Shown in pieces: positions 1-10,590 of a stretch of DNA of 64,000 nucleotides (the stretch's first letter is position 1; every line of letters starts with the position of its first letter). The DNA comes from Anastatus disparis (lineage: Eukaryota; Arthropoda; Insecta; Hymenoptera; Eupelmidae), in assembly GCA_017163975.1 (NCBI GenBank), contig JAFFSR010000242.1:2319001-2383000 (forward strand). The letters are read 5' to 3'. The notes beneath the pieces were generated by a model. That model made no database searches. It had not been told where the DNA came from and saw only the letters and a list, made by a program, of their open reading frames with translations. The position numbers and the translations under genes were made by a program.

Positions 1-360
1 TCAAACTATTTTAACAATTCAACAATGTCTAATGCGATAAACAATAGAAACAAATATATTTTTCTTTGCTTCGCTATGTCAAAAAATAAAAACATGTGTT
101 ATTCAATGCATTACTAAACATTAAAAATTTAAAAACAAAGTAAAAATAATCAATATTATAAATAAAAGAAAAAATTAATTGTTTATTCAGCGCTATTGTC
201 GCATTGCAACAAGCTGTATTGAAAAAAAAAAACTAAAATGTAAATAAACAAATAACAAGTGTCCTATTAGAAAATAAAGTTTGCAATTTGAAACGTCAAA
301 GGCAAGCAAGCGTATAACGTTATAAAATTTTCTATAGCTAAAGCTTTAAGTTGTTGAAGA
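1..360. other. AT-rich, nothing identified
   Basis: Low-complexity AT-rich DNA with A and T runs; no gene, inverted repeat or element seen. Confidence 0.7.
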
Positions 361-640
361 ATGGGAACCAGGCCAAGAGCGCGGTCGCGGGCATACACAC
401 ATAAGCCCGTGACATCAATCTTTACTCTTGCGTATATTTATATATGTATATATATGAAGATATGTGTAAGTGTACGTATAAAAGTACATACATATACGAA
501 GTACAGAGCGCGTATACCAACAACACTCTAAAGCCGCATACACTGCACGTGGACGACGACGCGCCGTTAACTACGCAGTTATGTATTGCTCATATATAGG
601 CCCTCTACGTACCCGATGCACATAGACAATGATCAAACTG
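361..640. other. CpG-rich island
   Basis: Begins with GAGCGCGGTCGCGGGC and later has ACGACGACGCGCCG. It includes CACGTG at 546-551 and ACGCAGTTAT at 573-582, a 10-mer that recurs in two other islands (26829, 44672). TATA/TGTA-rich DNA lies in the middle. There is no open frame of note. Candidate regulatory DNA or 5' exon. Confidence 0.4.
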
Positions 641-2380
641 ATTTCTTTTATTTTTCCTTTTCTTCTTTTTATTCTTCCTCTGCTGTTACACTGTTATTTC
701 TCTGTTGCGTTTTCCTTTTTTTTTTGTTTTGTATTATTAAATAATTAATATTATGGAGAGATTATGATTATTTTTTTAACGTTGCTTAATATGTCTGGTA
801 TGTTTTGTTAACTATTTGTTTAGTATATCACAATAGTGTTTAAAAAATTACATATTATCACGTATTTTATATTTGTCTTTGATTATTATAAATTTGTCAA
901 TTTCGGTTCACTTTTTTTCTCTCTTTTTTGTAGAAAATTAGCATTTTTAGTTTGATAACCGAAAAAATTTTATAGTTACCTAGAAAAATAAATTTTTTTG
1001 TCTTTTCATTTATTTCTTGTATGTTTTTAATATTTATGATTTTAGGAAAATTTATAAACATGAAATAACAATCAATCGACTAAATAAATTTCATCGTATG
1101 TATTAAAAAATTTAACATTTATTGGTTCAATAATTTTTTTCAATTTCAATCAAATGATAATAGCCAAATAAAAAAATTGGTTCTTATTTTAATTATTGAT
1201 GCTAGTCTTAATATTGAAAATTCAAGCTTGAATTCAATAAATGTGCCAACGTAAATCCTTACATAAACCCATTAATTATTTATTATATTGAATCCATAAA
1301 TTTATAAATAATATATTTAATTAATATTCATTTACAAAATAGAAAACAATAAAAACTTTGACGTCAATGAAATAAAATCAGCTTTTTTATTTTTCGACAT
1401 TCAAAATATACTAAAATTTTTTATCTTCTTTATCTAAATAATTAATAAAACCTACTCGTTTTTATTGGTTACTTTAAAGATTTAAGTGTTAGAAAAAAAA
1501 CAAAGATTTTTAAACAAATTTAGGAATGACTTTGCAGTAAGAAATTTCAAAATGTTGCTCATTAATACCAAATACTTTTATATTGTAATTTATACTTTTG
1601 TATTGCAGTTTAGTAAATATTAAAATTTTAATTAATTTTTTATTTATGTAACATCTACTTTCTAACTTCAAATAATACAATTTTCTATAAAAATTATCTA
1701 TTTTAATTATATAAACATTCGCGTGATTAAATTAAACGAATTTTTCTTAAAACGCGAAATTATAAATTGTCTTTCTAATAGAATTGAAATTCATCAAATA
1801 TCATAATTTGATGAAATAAATTTACAAACAGCAAATTTATTGTGTGCAAAAAGTAATTTTAACATTAAGATCATTAAAAGTACAATTATTTACAGGAAAA
1901 AACTATCGAAGCTAATTAACTATTGAATAACTAAACGTTCATATGAACAATTATACAATTTACATATTATATAAATAATTCATTTGAATAAGTAAACATT
2001 ATCGTTCATAATAACAATAATAATACAACCAAAATAGTCTTGCTAAATATCCATTCACAAGTAACGCAACTAAAATAATGAATTATGTTGAAATTTGTAT
2101 TAAATTAAGAGATTATGTAAATAATAATATTTATTTCTAATGAATGATTTTTTAAAATTATTTTAGAATAAGGTATTTTTAATATGTTTGCTTTTTTAAC
2201 ACAAGAATTATGTAAATATTTGCATAAAATCTGCAAAACATGTAGATAACAACTTGTAAAAATCAATAATATATTTTCAATTACATTTCGATATTAATTT
2301 GATAAATAAAGAATTTGAAAATGCGAATACAATGATGATTATTCAATATATATATATGAAAACGTAAAAAATTTGATTAT
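641..2380. other. AT-rich, nothing identified
   Basis: Long AT-rich stretch with T runs near 660-730. The only notable word is a perfect TGACGTCA at 1359-1366. Confidence 0.7.
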
Positions 2381-3130
2381 TCATTCTATTATAGAGAGCG
2401 CGAACTCCTCGAGATGATCATTATATAAAGATAAAATGTTAAGTTTTCGATGAAGTATAAATCCTTCAAGTCTTCAAAGTAGTAGTAAATAAATATGCTA
2501 TGGTGCTTATCCGAATCTATCTTTATACATCCGGCTTGAAAATTTTCTTTTTTATTCTCGAGCTAGTGCAGTGTACCTGTAAAAGAATTCATGAAGAAAG
2601 AAAATAAAATAAAAATAACTAAAGAAATGAAAACTTGCGGCGTAGTTTGTCCGTTGGTAATTGAATGGACTTTCGACACACTCTTCAATGTGAAATCAAT
2701 GTAACATAATGAAAGGCAAGCAGCTCGATCCTGGTATATAGCGTGCCTGTATTGCCTTTGGAATGTATTCTACTTCAACTAGTATATACTTTTGCTTAGT
2801 ACCGTAACTTCACGTGCCTCACGAAGTCGAAGTGTACTTAGAAAGTCTTAACTTTGGTATGCGGTACAAAACCAAAGAGATAGAGAGAGAAAAGGATGCT
2901 AGGAGGGGGGAGAAGTCTATAGAAAGGAGTTAAAACTTTTTAAAGTTTTAGAAGTAAAAATAAGAAGGGAATAAAAAAATTGCCTTGTATGTCGGCTTCT
3001 TATATAGCTGCAATATCTCGTCTAGACGAAACTTATATGCATACATACGCTTATGCTCTCAAAGATAAAATAAAAAGAAAAAAAAAAGAGTAAGAAACTG
3101 CAACTTTGCTTATACCTACACATATATATG
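2381..3130. other. Mixed island with GA-rich tract
   Basis: Contains GAGAGCGCGAACTCCTCGAG near 2394, CACGTG at 2811-2816, and a purine tract at about 2875-2945 (GAGATAGAGAGAGAAAAGG, then AGGAGGGGGGAGAAG). No supported gene. Confidence 0.4.
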
Positions 3131-3940
3131 AGACATAATATCTTTTTCAAGGACAACGAGTTTAAGTGTATATCTGAGAAATAAGAATGCATCTTCGCTA
3201 GACAAAACTTATAATGGAAAAATGATATTTACTGATTAAATTGGACCAAATGTTTGACCTTCACTGCACGTACTTCCGTTTTTTTTTTCGTTTCTTTTTT
3301 TTTGTTATTTTTTTTTCATTACTTAACAGTCTCTCCTTTCGTGTCTGAGAAGTAGGAAATCTTTTGTTTCACTAATGTAACTGGAGAATTTACCGTTATT
3401 GTTAACTCATTAACTACTTGAAATTGAACTTGTGCAGGCTTTGAAAAATCTACTGTTTAAACACTGAGATAGTTTCAAACGCGATAAAAATCTTATTTCA
3501 TTTTCTCTTTTTTTTTAAACAAAAATAAATTATATTTTTTTTATTTAAATTAAAATCTAATTAGAATACAATTTAAATTTCACGCAAAGTTTGAAGTTAA
3601 AGTTAAAAAATGGATTTTTTTGACAGTTTGGCACATATTCAGAATCTGTAACCTGAGAACTTTAAGAGCTTATAAAATGTAATTTGATACTTTTTGCTTC
3701 GAGCATCCATGTAAACTAAATTCTCATCTAATATTTTTTTCTTTCTCTCAATTTTTTACAGTCGATCTTTGAATTATTTTAGCAATTCAATGAAAATAAA
3801 TTTAAATTTATAAAATCGATGAAATAGTTTAACAGTTGTTAGCTCTAAATCTGTCAATCAACAGGCGAAATTTTCTCAATTACAGTAAACTTATCTATGA
3901 TTACTTGCTAAAAAAATTGCAAGGAAAAAATTGGTGTTGC
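3131..3940. other. AT-rich, nothing identified
   Basis: AT-rich with several T runs around 3280-3320; no gene or element seen. Confidence 0.7.
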
Positions 3941-4470
3941 TGGAGCGCATGAAAACCGCGAAAGAGAGTATATATATACATTGTGTATACGGCGGAAAAA
4001 CTAAGTTGTTTAGGTATATATAACTAACGCGGCATCGTGGCGCCTTAAAGGAAAAGTGATGAAGCGCGAAAAAGCGATAGTATACCGTATATATATATAT
4101 AGATATATACGTGTTGTGCAACGTGCAGAGCTCGCGCGAAACAATTATTATTGCGAAATAATAAGGCGGCTTATGGCAAGCAGCCAATTATAAGGCGCCA
4201 GTCGGTGTAATTACTCGAGTTCTGTTTCTATCCTTACACATTATTTTTTTTTTTCTATTTTTTTTTCTTTCCTTACATCTTTCCTCCTCGTCGCATATGT
4301 CCGCAAAATGCCATGCATAATATAATATTATGCTCCCCGTATATATTTTGTTATCCGATTCATGTGGCACGCGACATTTTCGAATTCTTTGTATAACCAC
4401 ATTGTTTTTCTGTGTCGCGATTTTTCGGGACAATCTTTTCTAGACTTTGCGCAACCTTTTTTTTTCCTCG
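3941..4470. other. Island with two GGCGCC sites
   Basis: GGCGCC at 4039-4044 and 4194-4199, CpG words such as GAGCTCGCGCGAA near 4130, and TA repeats between them. Two abutting short minus-strand frames (3891-4187 and 4188-4433) cross it, but they are composed of low-complexity residues and have no recognisable domain. Confidence 0.4.
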
Positions 4471-5990
4471 TCGCCGTTTGTACGTTGTTGTTTTTTTTTG
4501 CACTTTCTTTTTTTTTCTCTTCGGTTATCATTAAGAAATTACTTCACGTTGAATTTAAAGTGATTTTTATTGTTGCACCGCAGTTTATCCCGCACACGTT
4601 TCCGGCCTCGAAATTAGAGTTTTATTTTAATTTTTCTTTACTTTGCTATACATGCAAGCTACTTTTTTTTATTATTTATGCAGTACAGCAAAGTAAACAG
4701 CGATGAATAAACCGTAATAGCTCGTCGTCTTGTTGTTTCTCAGAATGGTCACTTTATTGTAATTTCCAAGTATTCGCGAGGAATATAAGCGAGCGAGAGA
4801 GGAAAACGTTTCTATTTGCAAATCGCAAATGTTTCTTCTGCGTAAAGTAATAAATGTTAATAAGTATGCATGTATAATTGTATATTTATGGGACGATAAA
4901 CATTAAATGCGATTGTAAACAATTTTTAATTTGGTCATTTTAAACTAATTTAAGAATTTAATCTATAATTGGAGTTCATATTAACGTGTTTACTTCGTTA
5001 ATTTTCTAATCTAAAATTTATATTGATTTTTTATGGTTAAAAATAAAATATCGCCTATGCAGTGCATTAAACAAATGTATTTGGGTTATGTCTAAGAAAA
5101 ATTGACCATTTTGAGGCCAGATTTTAATCAGTTGATGAAAATGATCTAATTATAGCCAATTTATGTTAAGTAGATAATACTCCATTCATAAAAGTGTAAT
5201 ATTTATGACAGAATTTATTCTATCACTATTTTACTAAACTATTATTCAAAAACAATATTTTTCAAACGTTTTTTTCGTGAATAGAATTTTATTTTGATTA
5301 TTTGCACAAAATGAATTTTAACAAAAGATTACTTTTTATAAAACCATTAAAGATACAATTACATGAAAAGAAAAGAATTCACAATAATTTTGATGTTTAC
5401 TATGTGTTAGAGCATATTTGTTACCATATTGAGCTATTCGGTTGCTATGTTAAACGACTTAAAGAATGTTCAAGGTGAAAGTTTATAGTATGATTTATAT
5501 GCGTAACTCCAATGTTAACGTAACAAAAGAAATCAAATATATATTCATGACATTGGTTTTTCATAAATAAATATTGTCCGTTAACTTGTTCCAAAACTAA
5601 ATCATCCACATAAAAAACGGAATTTTAAATTTTCTCGAATACATCACAATAGCGAAAATAAAAAAAAGGAGATAAAGAAAACAAAGAAATATTTAAAAAA
5701 CCACCTGTAAAGTCAGTGTGAAAGAGAAAGTTTTCATCTCTCAGGTGGTATGACCATTCAACTGAATTTTATTAACCTCCTGAAACGTCTATCACGATAA
5801 TAAATTCCAAGTCCCGAAACATTTTTTCACACCTTATTATGATGATCGAGCATGAAAAGAAAATTATCCAAAAAAATTTTCCCATATCAGTAGTATAAAA
5901 GCAGCTATTATATTTTTTTTATTCAACGTAAAAGCTGAAACAAGCTTCTAAAGCTATAAAACGGAAAAAAAGTAAACCATAAAGTAATTA
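4471..5990. other. AT-rich, little identified
   Basis: Apart from a small hairpin at 5700-5749, no structure or gene was seen. Confidence 0.65.
5700..5749. repeat. Hairpin ACCACCTG / CAGGTGGT
   Basis: A perfect 8-bp inverted repeat (5700-5707 and 5742-5749); an inner AGAGA / TCTCT pair shortens the loop. Both arms contain an ACCTG/CAGGT core. Confidence 0.35.
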
Positions 5991-6420
5991 GAAAGAATCG
6001 ATATTATTGCACTTGGCGCCTTTTGTGTACACAAGTGGTATATAAGCCCTTAAAATAAAGAATAGCTTAAAAATTGCGACTGATGGTTAAGGTCTGCGCT
6101 TACACAGATCCCATACACACGCACACAGTGAGAAAAAAATTCTAAGAACGCATTTAGAAGAAGAAAAATTCATGGAAAAAGAAGAGACTAAAAAGAAAAA
6201 AAAGTATAAGAAGAGAGAAGAAGCTGGCCTGTTGTAGCAGAGAGAAAAGAAACCGCCGGAATATAACGCGTGGGCAGTTCGCTCCGACACAATTCGTGGA
6301 ACTAAGGATGGAAACAAGATGAATAAAGGAGACGAAACCGTATGTGCCGATAATATAGCGCCGCTCCTGTTGTGTGTATATATATATGTATATATACATT
6401 TCTGCTTCTCTTTTATATAT
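5991..6420. other. Mixed island
   Basis: TTGGCGCC at 6013-6020, ACAGATCCCA at 6104-6113 (shared with 8898 and 44648), ACACACGCACACAGTG, a GAAGAAGAAAAA purine tract, and GTGTATATATATATGTATAT near 6373. Frames on the minus strand read low-complexity Phe/Ser/Leu. Confidence 0.4.
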
Positions 6421-6990
6421 ATTTACTTTTCCTTTTACATTTATTTAGAAAGGAAATGAAAGAATGTTTTTTTTAATCCATTCAATTTTGTATTTTTATT
6501 GCATTTCTCATATTACATGCTGCAAGTACAATGGTCATTATGACAATTTCTTAATTGTTATTTATAGTAATACAATAAATTTTAAAAATATATCGTCTTA
6601 TTATTAATTAAATAATAATTACTATGTGAATTCAATGTCATTTAAAATACAAAGTCTTGTAAAAATTTTAAAAATTTAATAAATTAAAATTTTAATAATT
6701 TTGAAATTTATGTAACAGTTTAATTATGTTACATAAAATACAAGTATATAAATAAACAAAATGGGCATGCTATAAGTGTTTGTTAAATAATTTCGAAGGA
6801 TATAAAAAAAAAGTGACTTGTCAACGATAATTATGAATTATAAGCTTACTAAATTCGAATGATATAGCTTTTAACATAAACAGATCAGCAATAAGTCAGA
6901 CTTCCGCTGCAGCAGCAACGAAATATTTCAAAACAAGAGTGATTCATAACAACATTCCTTAGTCGATCACAAGCAGTAAAAATACATTAA
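6421..6990. other. AT-rich, nothing identified
   Basis: No gene, hairpin or element seen. Confidence 0.65.
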
Positions 6991-7640
6991 CAACCTACTC
7001 CTACTCTAAAAATATTTTCTGTGTGTGCGTATCTTCCTTGAACTCCTTCGGAATAGAGAAGGGAAGAGAAGAGAAAGACAACGGTCAAAATGATTCTCCC
7101 AAGCAGCATCAGAAGCAGTCTAACGAAACGTGCCTTTATATTAGCCCCAACTTGTGAGCCTCTAAAAGACGAAAATATAAACGAACGAAATAACAGAAAG
7201 AGAGACCGTTACGCTATGAGAGAAGAATAGAAAGAAAGCGTGGGCACCGAAATTTCAGAGTAAGTCAAAAGAGCCGCTTCTTCTCCTCTTCCGATTAAAT
7301 ATACTTGGCCACTAAGAACAGCCAGGTAGTAAAAACCTTCCTTCTCTCTTTTTCTCTCTTCGTCAAAGCTTCATTCACATCTTTAGTAAAAGAGCAGACC
7401 CCCACGAGAGCTACAAACTCGCACATTCCAACTTCCCGCGCGCGCGCTTTCTCAGCAACACACACATGCACAAGCAAGCAAGTTGCTTGTTTGCTTGGTT
7501 GCTCTTATAGACCACCGTAACAGCCATGGTGTATAAAACGAGCTAAGCATAGCATTATACTATAACCTTTTCTTCATGCTTTATAGAAGAATGTTAAATG
7601 ATGCGCCAACAAGAGAGAGAATAGAGGAAGACAAAATGTG
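6991..7640. other. Island with GA tracts, CG repeat and a TATA-like box
   Basis: GAAGGGAAGAGAAGAGAAAG near 7060, CCCGCGCGCGCGC near 7436, then a palindromic AAGCAAGCAAGTTGCTTG (about 7472) and TATAAAA at 7532-7538. No initiator or downstream frame confirms a promoter. Confidence 0.4.
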
Positions 7641-8690
7641 CAGAGGAACTGTAATTTACATAAAATTATTTTTTATCTTACGGCCTAATTAATGGAATTA
7701 CTTGTTGTTATTAGAATTTTTAATGCATTTTTATTTACTCGCGTAATATAAATTCAAATAATATTTTATTCAAATTTTTAACAAAACTTCATTTATTCAA
7801 AAATACTACTGTGGAATGCGTACAGGTAGACGCGCTTTTATCATGTTTCTTTTATGTGATAAATAACTGCACATTTCATTTTAAATATTCTCTGTTCTAT
7901 CTAAAGCGATTACCTCCGCGATTAATATCCAAAATCTTTGATATTTAACCAATAAGAAATAATTAGTTCAATTGCTTCAAAATCATTAATTCCAAATTAA
8001 TTATAATATCAACCAACTGTATCATAATATTAAGTCCATGAAACTGGAAAAAGATAATATTCGAGCAATTGAATTGTAAAATAACAAATTATAAGCTGAA
8101 TTGATTTGAATCATTTGATAACGTGAAAAAATTCTAGATATTTCGAAATCTTCCACAGTTAGCCTTTTTTGAACATTACTTACTATGGCAATCTATAGAA
8201 TAATTTAATTCATATGAATATTTCATATTTAAAGTGTATATTTGACGTCATTGTATATTTTTATTTATTTGCACTTATATGCTTAAACAAATGTCAAATA
8301 TGTTGGAATTTTCACAATTCGCTGGTAATGACGGTTACACTGATGTATTCAAGTCAATTATTAAAATTTAAGTAGATTCAGTTCATAGTAATATGTTTAA
8401 AAATTTGAAAGGTTTTTAATTTTTTACTATAAAGCTACATTTTTACGCAATATTTAAATTTTTTCTTTCTTATTCGTGTTTCCATACCTTATAATATTTG
8501 TAAATAATTACATTATTATTTTATTTTTATACAAAACAAAATGAAATCTTTAATAGACAATTTGATATACAAGGCTTAAATTAAAATCTCATAATTTTAC
8601 TAAATTTATAATGTATTCAGACAAGAATAGTTTTGAATGTACATAAAATTTTTTACTAATATCTGTAGAAATGAGACAACATGTGGCGGA
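7641..8690. other. AT-rich, nothing identified
   Basis: Holds one perfect TGACGTCA (8243-8250) and no gene or repeat that I can see. Confidence 0.65.
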
Positions 8691-9480
8691 AAGATGTAAG
8701 AAAAAAGAAAAATCCATCGCATGGAAAATAAAGGATTAGACGTAAACGTCTACACTGTTACGACACAAGAATTTAAAGAAAATCACACTTTCAAGGAACT
8801 GAAGAAAAACAAAATCCCGGGCGTAAAATGTCAAAGCGCTTGGTTTCGTGCAACCTTAAAAGCTTCAGTACAAAACAGATTCGCCGTGAAAATTCGCACA
8901 GATCCCACGCTGAGTTGAAGGAAAGAAGAAAAAAAAGAAGAAAAAAAAGAAGAAAAAAAAGAAGAAAAATAAAAAGGATCGGAAAGAGAGAAACGAAAAA
9001 ACAGATTGAAAAAAAAAGGAAGAAGATAGAGAAAGAGAGTGTGGTAGGCGAGTATGACTATATGGCTTTTATACCTCCTTACCCATTTCTCACGCTTGGG
9101 AAGCTGTGTGCAAGAGAGGAGAGCCCGCACGCCAAACAAAGAAAGAGCGATGACCAGCTCTGGAATTTCCTTTTTGCTCCTCTTCATTTCTCTATTTTTC
9201 TTTTGCGTCTTCCTTTTAGTTCTTTGTTCCTCTCTCGCTCTCTTTCTCTGTCTTGTTGTGTATAAGCTTTTGCCCTATACACACTCACTTCATTCTTATT
9301 TTAAGTCCTCCAAGTCCAGTCGTCGTCTCTTCTCTTTCTTTATTTCTGTCTTTCTTTTGTTTTTATATATTTTATACCTTCGACCCTATACATTCTGCAT
9401 CCTTGTCATTCTTTTTTTTTTCTCTTACTTTTATGGCGAATTTTATGTCTTCGTTATCTTACTCTCCGCGCGTGCCTTTC
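8691..9480. other. Purine tract followed by pyrimidine tract
   Basis: 8919-9050 is almost pure A/G on the plus strand, including the 12-bp minisatellite. 9175-9445 is strongly C/T-rich (CTTTTTGCTCC, CTCTCTCGCTCTC, TTTCTTTATTTCTGTC). Opposed frames of up to 152 codons exist on both strands because these tracts lack stops, not because they are genes. It also contains ACAGATCCCA at 8898-8907. Confidence 0.5.
8925..8968. repeat. 12-bp minisatellite, GAAGAAAAAAAA x about 3.7
   Basis: Exact units start at 8925, 8937, 8949 and 8961: GAAG followed by eight A, the last unit short. Poly-Lys/Arg and poly-Phe/Ser frames read through it on opposite strands, as expected of a purine tract. Confidence 0.85.
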
Positions 9481-10016
9481 CAAATACCCGAGTACAATAT
9501 TTTTCCAATTAATTATGTCAGTTGCTCTATTAGAGAAAAAGTTCGTTTAATGTGTCGTTAAAGTATATCTTAGAACTCTCTTTTTTCAAACTTATGTATA
9601 ATAATTTATCCTTTAGAATTAAGCCAGTGATATGAAAAAAAAAGTTATTCGACACAGTGATTTATTATTTTTGTTATAATAAATTTTTGTTTTGGGAGTT
9701 TTTATTGAAGTCTCTGAAAAACTTAACACAAAAATTTGGTTTAATAAAATATCCTGATTATTTTAATCCATCACTTTATAAAAATTGGAATGTTATTTTT
9801 TAATAATAGGAGATATCACCTGAGATGTTATGATTTGAATATAAATTTAAAAAAAATTAAATTCGAATTGATTGTTTAATGATTTTATTCATCAAATATA
9901 TGTTGATATATTAAAATACGATGTTTCTGTAAAACTTAAAATTGATTCAATCTAAAACAAGATTAGTATTTGTTATTTTTATCAATTCATTAAAATTTTA
10001 TCAAGCTATTATATTT

Positions 10017-10211
10017 TTTAAATTCTTTTTTAACGTCGATATATTTATGGTATTTTGTAATGCTAATCAGCGATGGAGCTCTAGAGTGTGTTTGTGAACG
10101 AAGCACATATAACGTACAGTGGTGCTTCTATAAATCAGCTGCTGAGAGCGGGGTTCGAACTCGGGTTAATTATGAATCCAACGTTCTACTGATTGAGCCA
10201 CTCACCGGCTC
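10017..10211 (-). mobile_element. tRNA-derived SINE, copy 1 (subfamily A), with target site duplication
   Basis: Non-autonomous pol III retroelement on the minus strand. Its 5' end (plus-strand right end) has an A box at 10189-10200 (TGGCTCAATCAG on the minus strand) and a B box at 10151-10161 (AGTTCGAACCC). The shared SINE body follows (AAGCACCACTGTACGTTA, then GCTCCATCGCTGATTAGCAT), and then a T-rich plus-strand tail, which is an A-rich 3' end. The flanks carry an 18-bp duplication, 9999-10016 and 10212-10229 (TATCAAGYTATTATATTT, 17 of 18 identical), which fixes both borders and shows insertion by target-primed reverse transcription. A short frame over this copy is not a gene. Confidence 0.9.
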
Positions 10212-10349
10212 TATCAAGTTATTATATTTGAGAATTACAGCTGTTTATCATCCTGCACAACAAAAAAGTATTTTTGATATTCTTGTCGCAGAATTTGTTT
10301 ATCCAAAGTGAAGGAATAATGCCCGCAGAAAAATTTGAATTTTACCACT

Positions 10350-10590
10350 ATGTAATATATTATTTTTGACACTCCGTGCGAGAAGCTCGATTTCATGCAC
10401 GCTGTACAAAGTGACACGTGCGAAAATGGAGCTTCTCACACGTCGTGTCAAAAAATAGTGTTCGATACTCGTGCGAGAAAGTGATTTCTTACTCGTGTGA
10501 CCTTTTCACCCTCGCTTCGCTCGGGCGCAAACCGCCACACGAGTAAAAAATCACTTTATCGCACTAGTACCGAAATATACTATTTCGATT
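10350..10590. repeat. CpG-rich double hairpin (foldback element)
   Basis: Two imperfect inverted repeats lie in tandem. The outer-left pair is 10355-10388 and 10429-10459 (GAGCTTCTC...TGTCAAAAA on the right arm). The second is longer: 10455-10499 and 10535-10583, about 45 bp per arm, sharing GTGCGAGAAAGTGATTTCTT against a close reverse complement and ending CACACGAGTAAA. Both hairpins reuse the core ACTCGTGCGAGAA. The loop of the second holds a GC-rich, partly self-complementary word, CCCTCGCTTCGCTCGGGC. The base composition is very unlike the flanks. I see no transposase and no clear target duplication. It is probably a non-autonomous transposon or a composite of two. Confidence 0.7.

Noticed and set aside
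7823..7829. CAGGTAG (Zelda-type) sites here and at 58695-58701
   Set aside because: Two copies in 64 kb is about what chance predicts.
8828..9512. Overlapping open frames of up to 152 codons on the plus strand and 118 on the minus strand
   Set aside because: They lie in homopurine and homopyrimidine tracts, read as Lys/Arg or Phe/Leu/Ser runs, overlap one another in several frames and show no domain.
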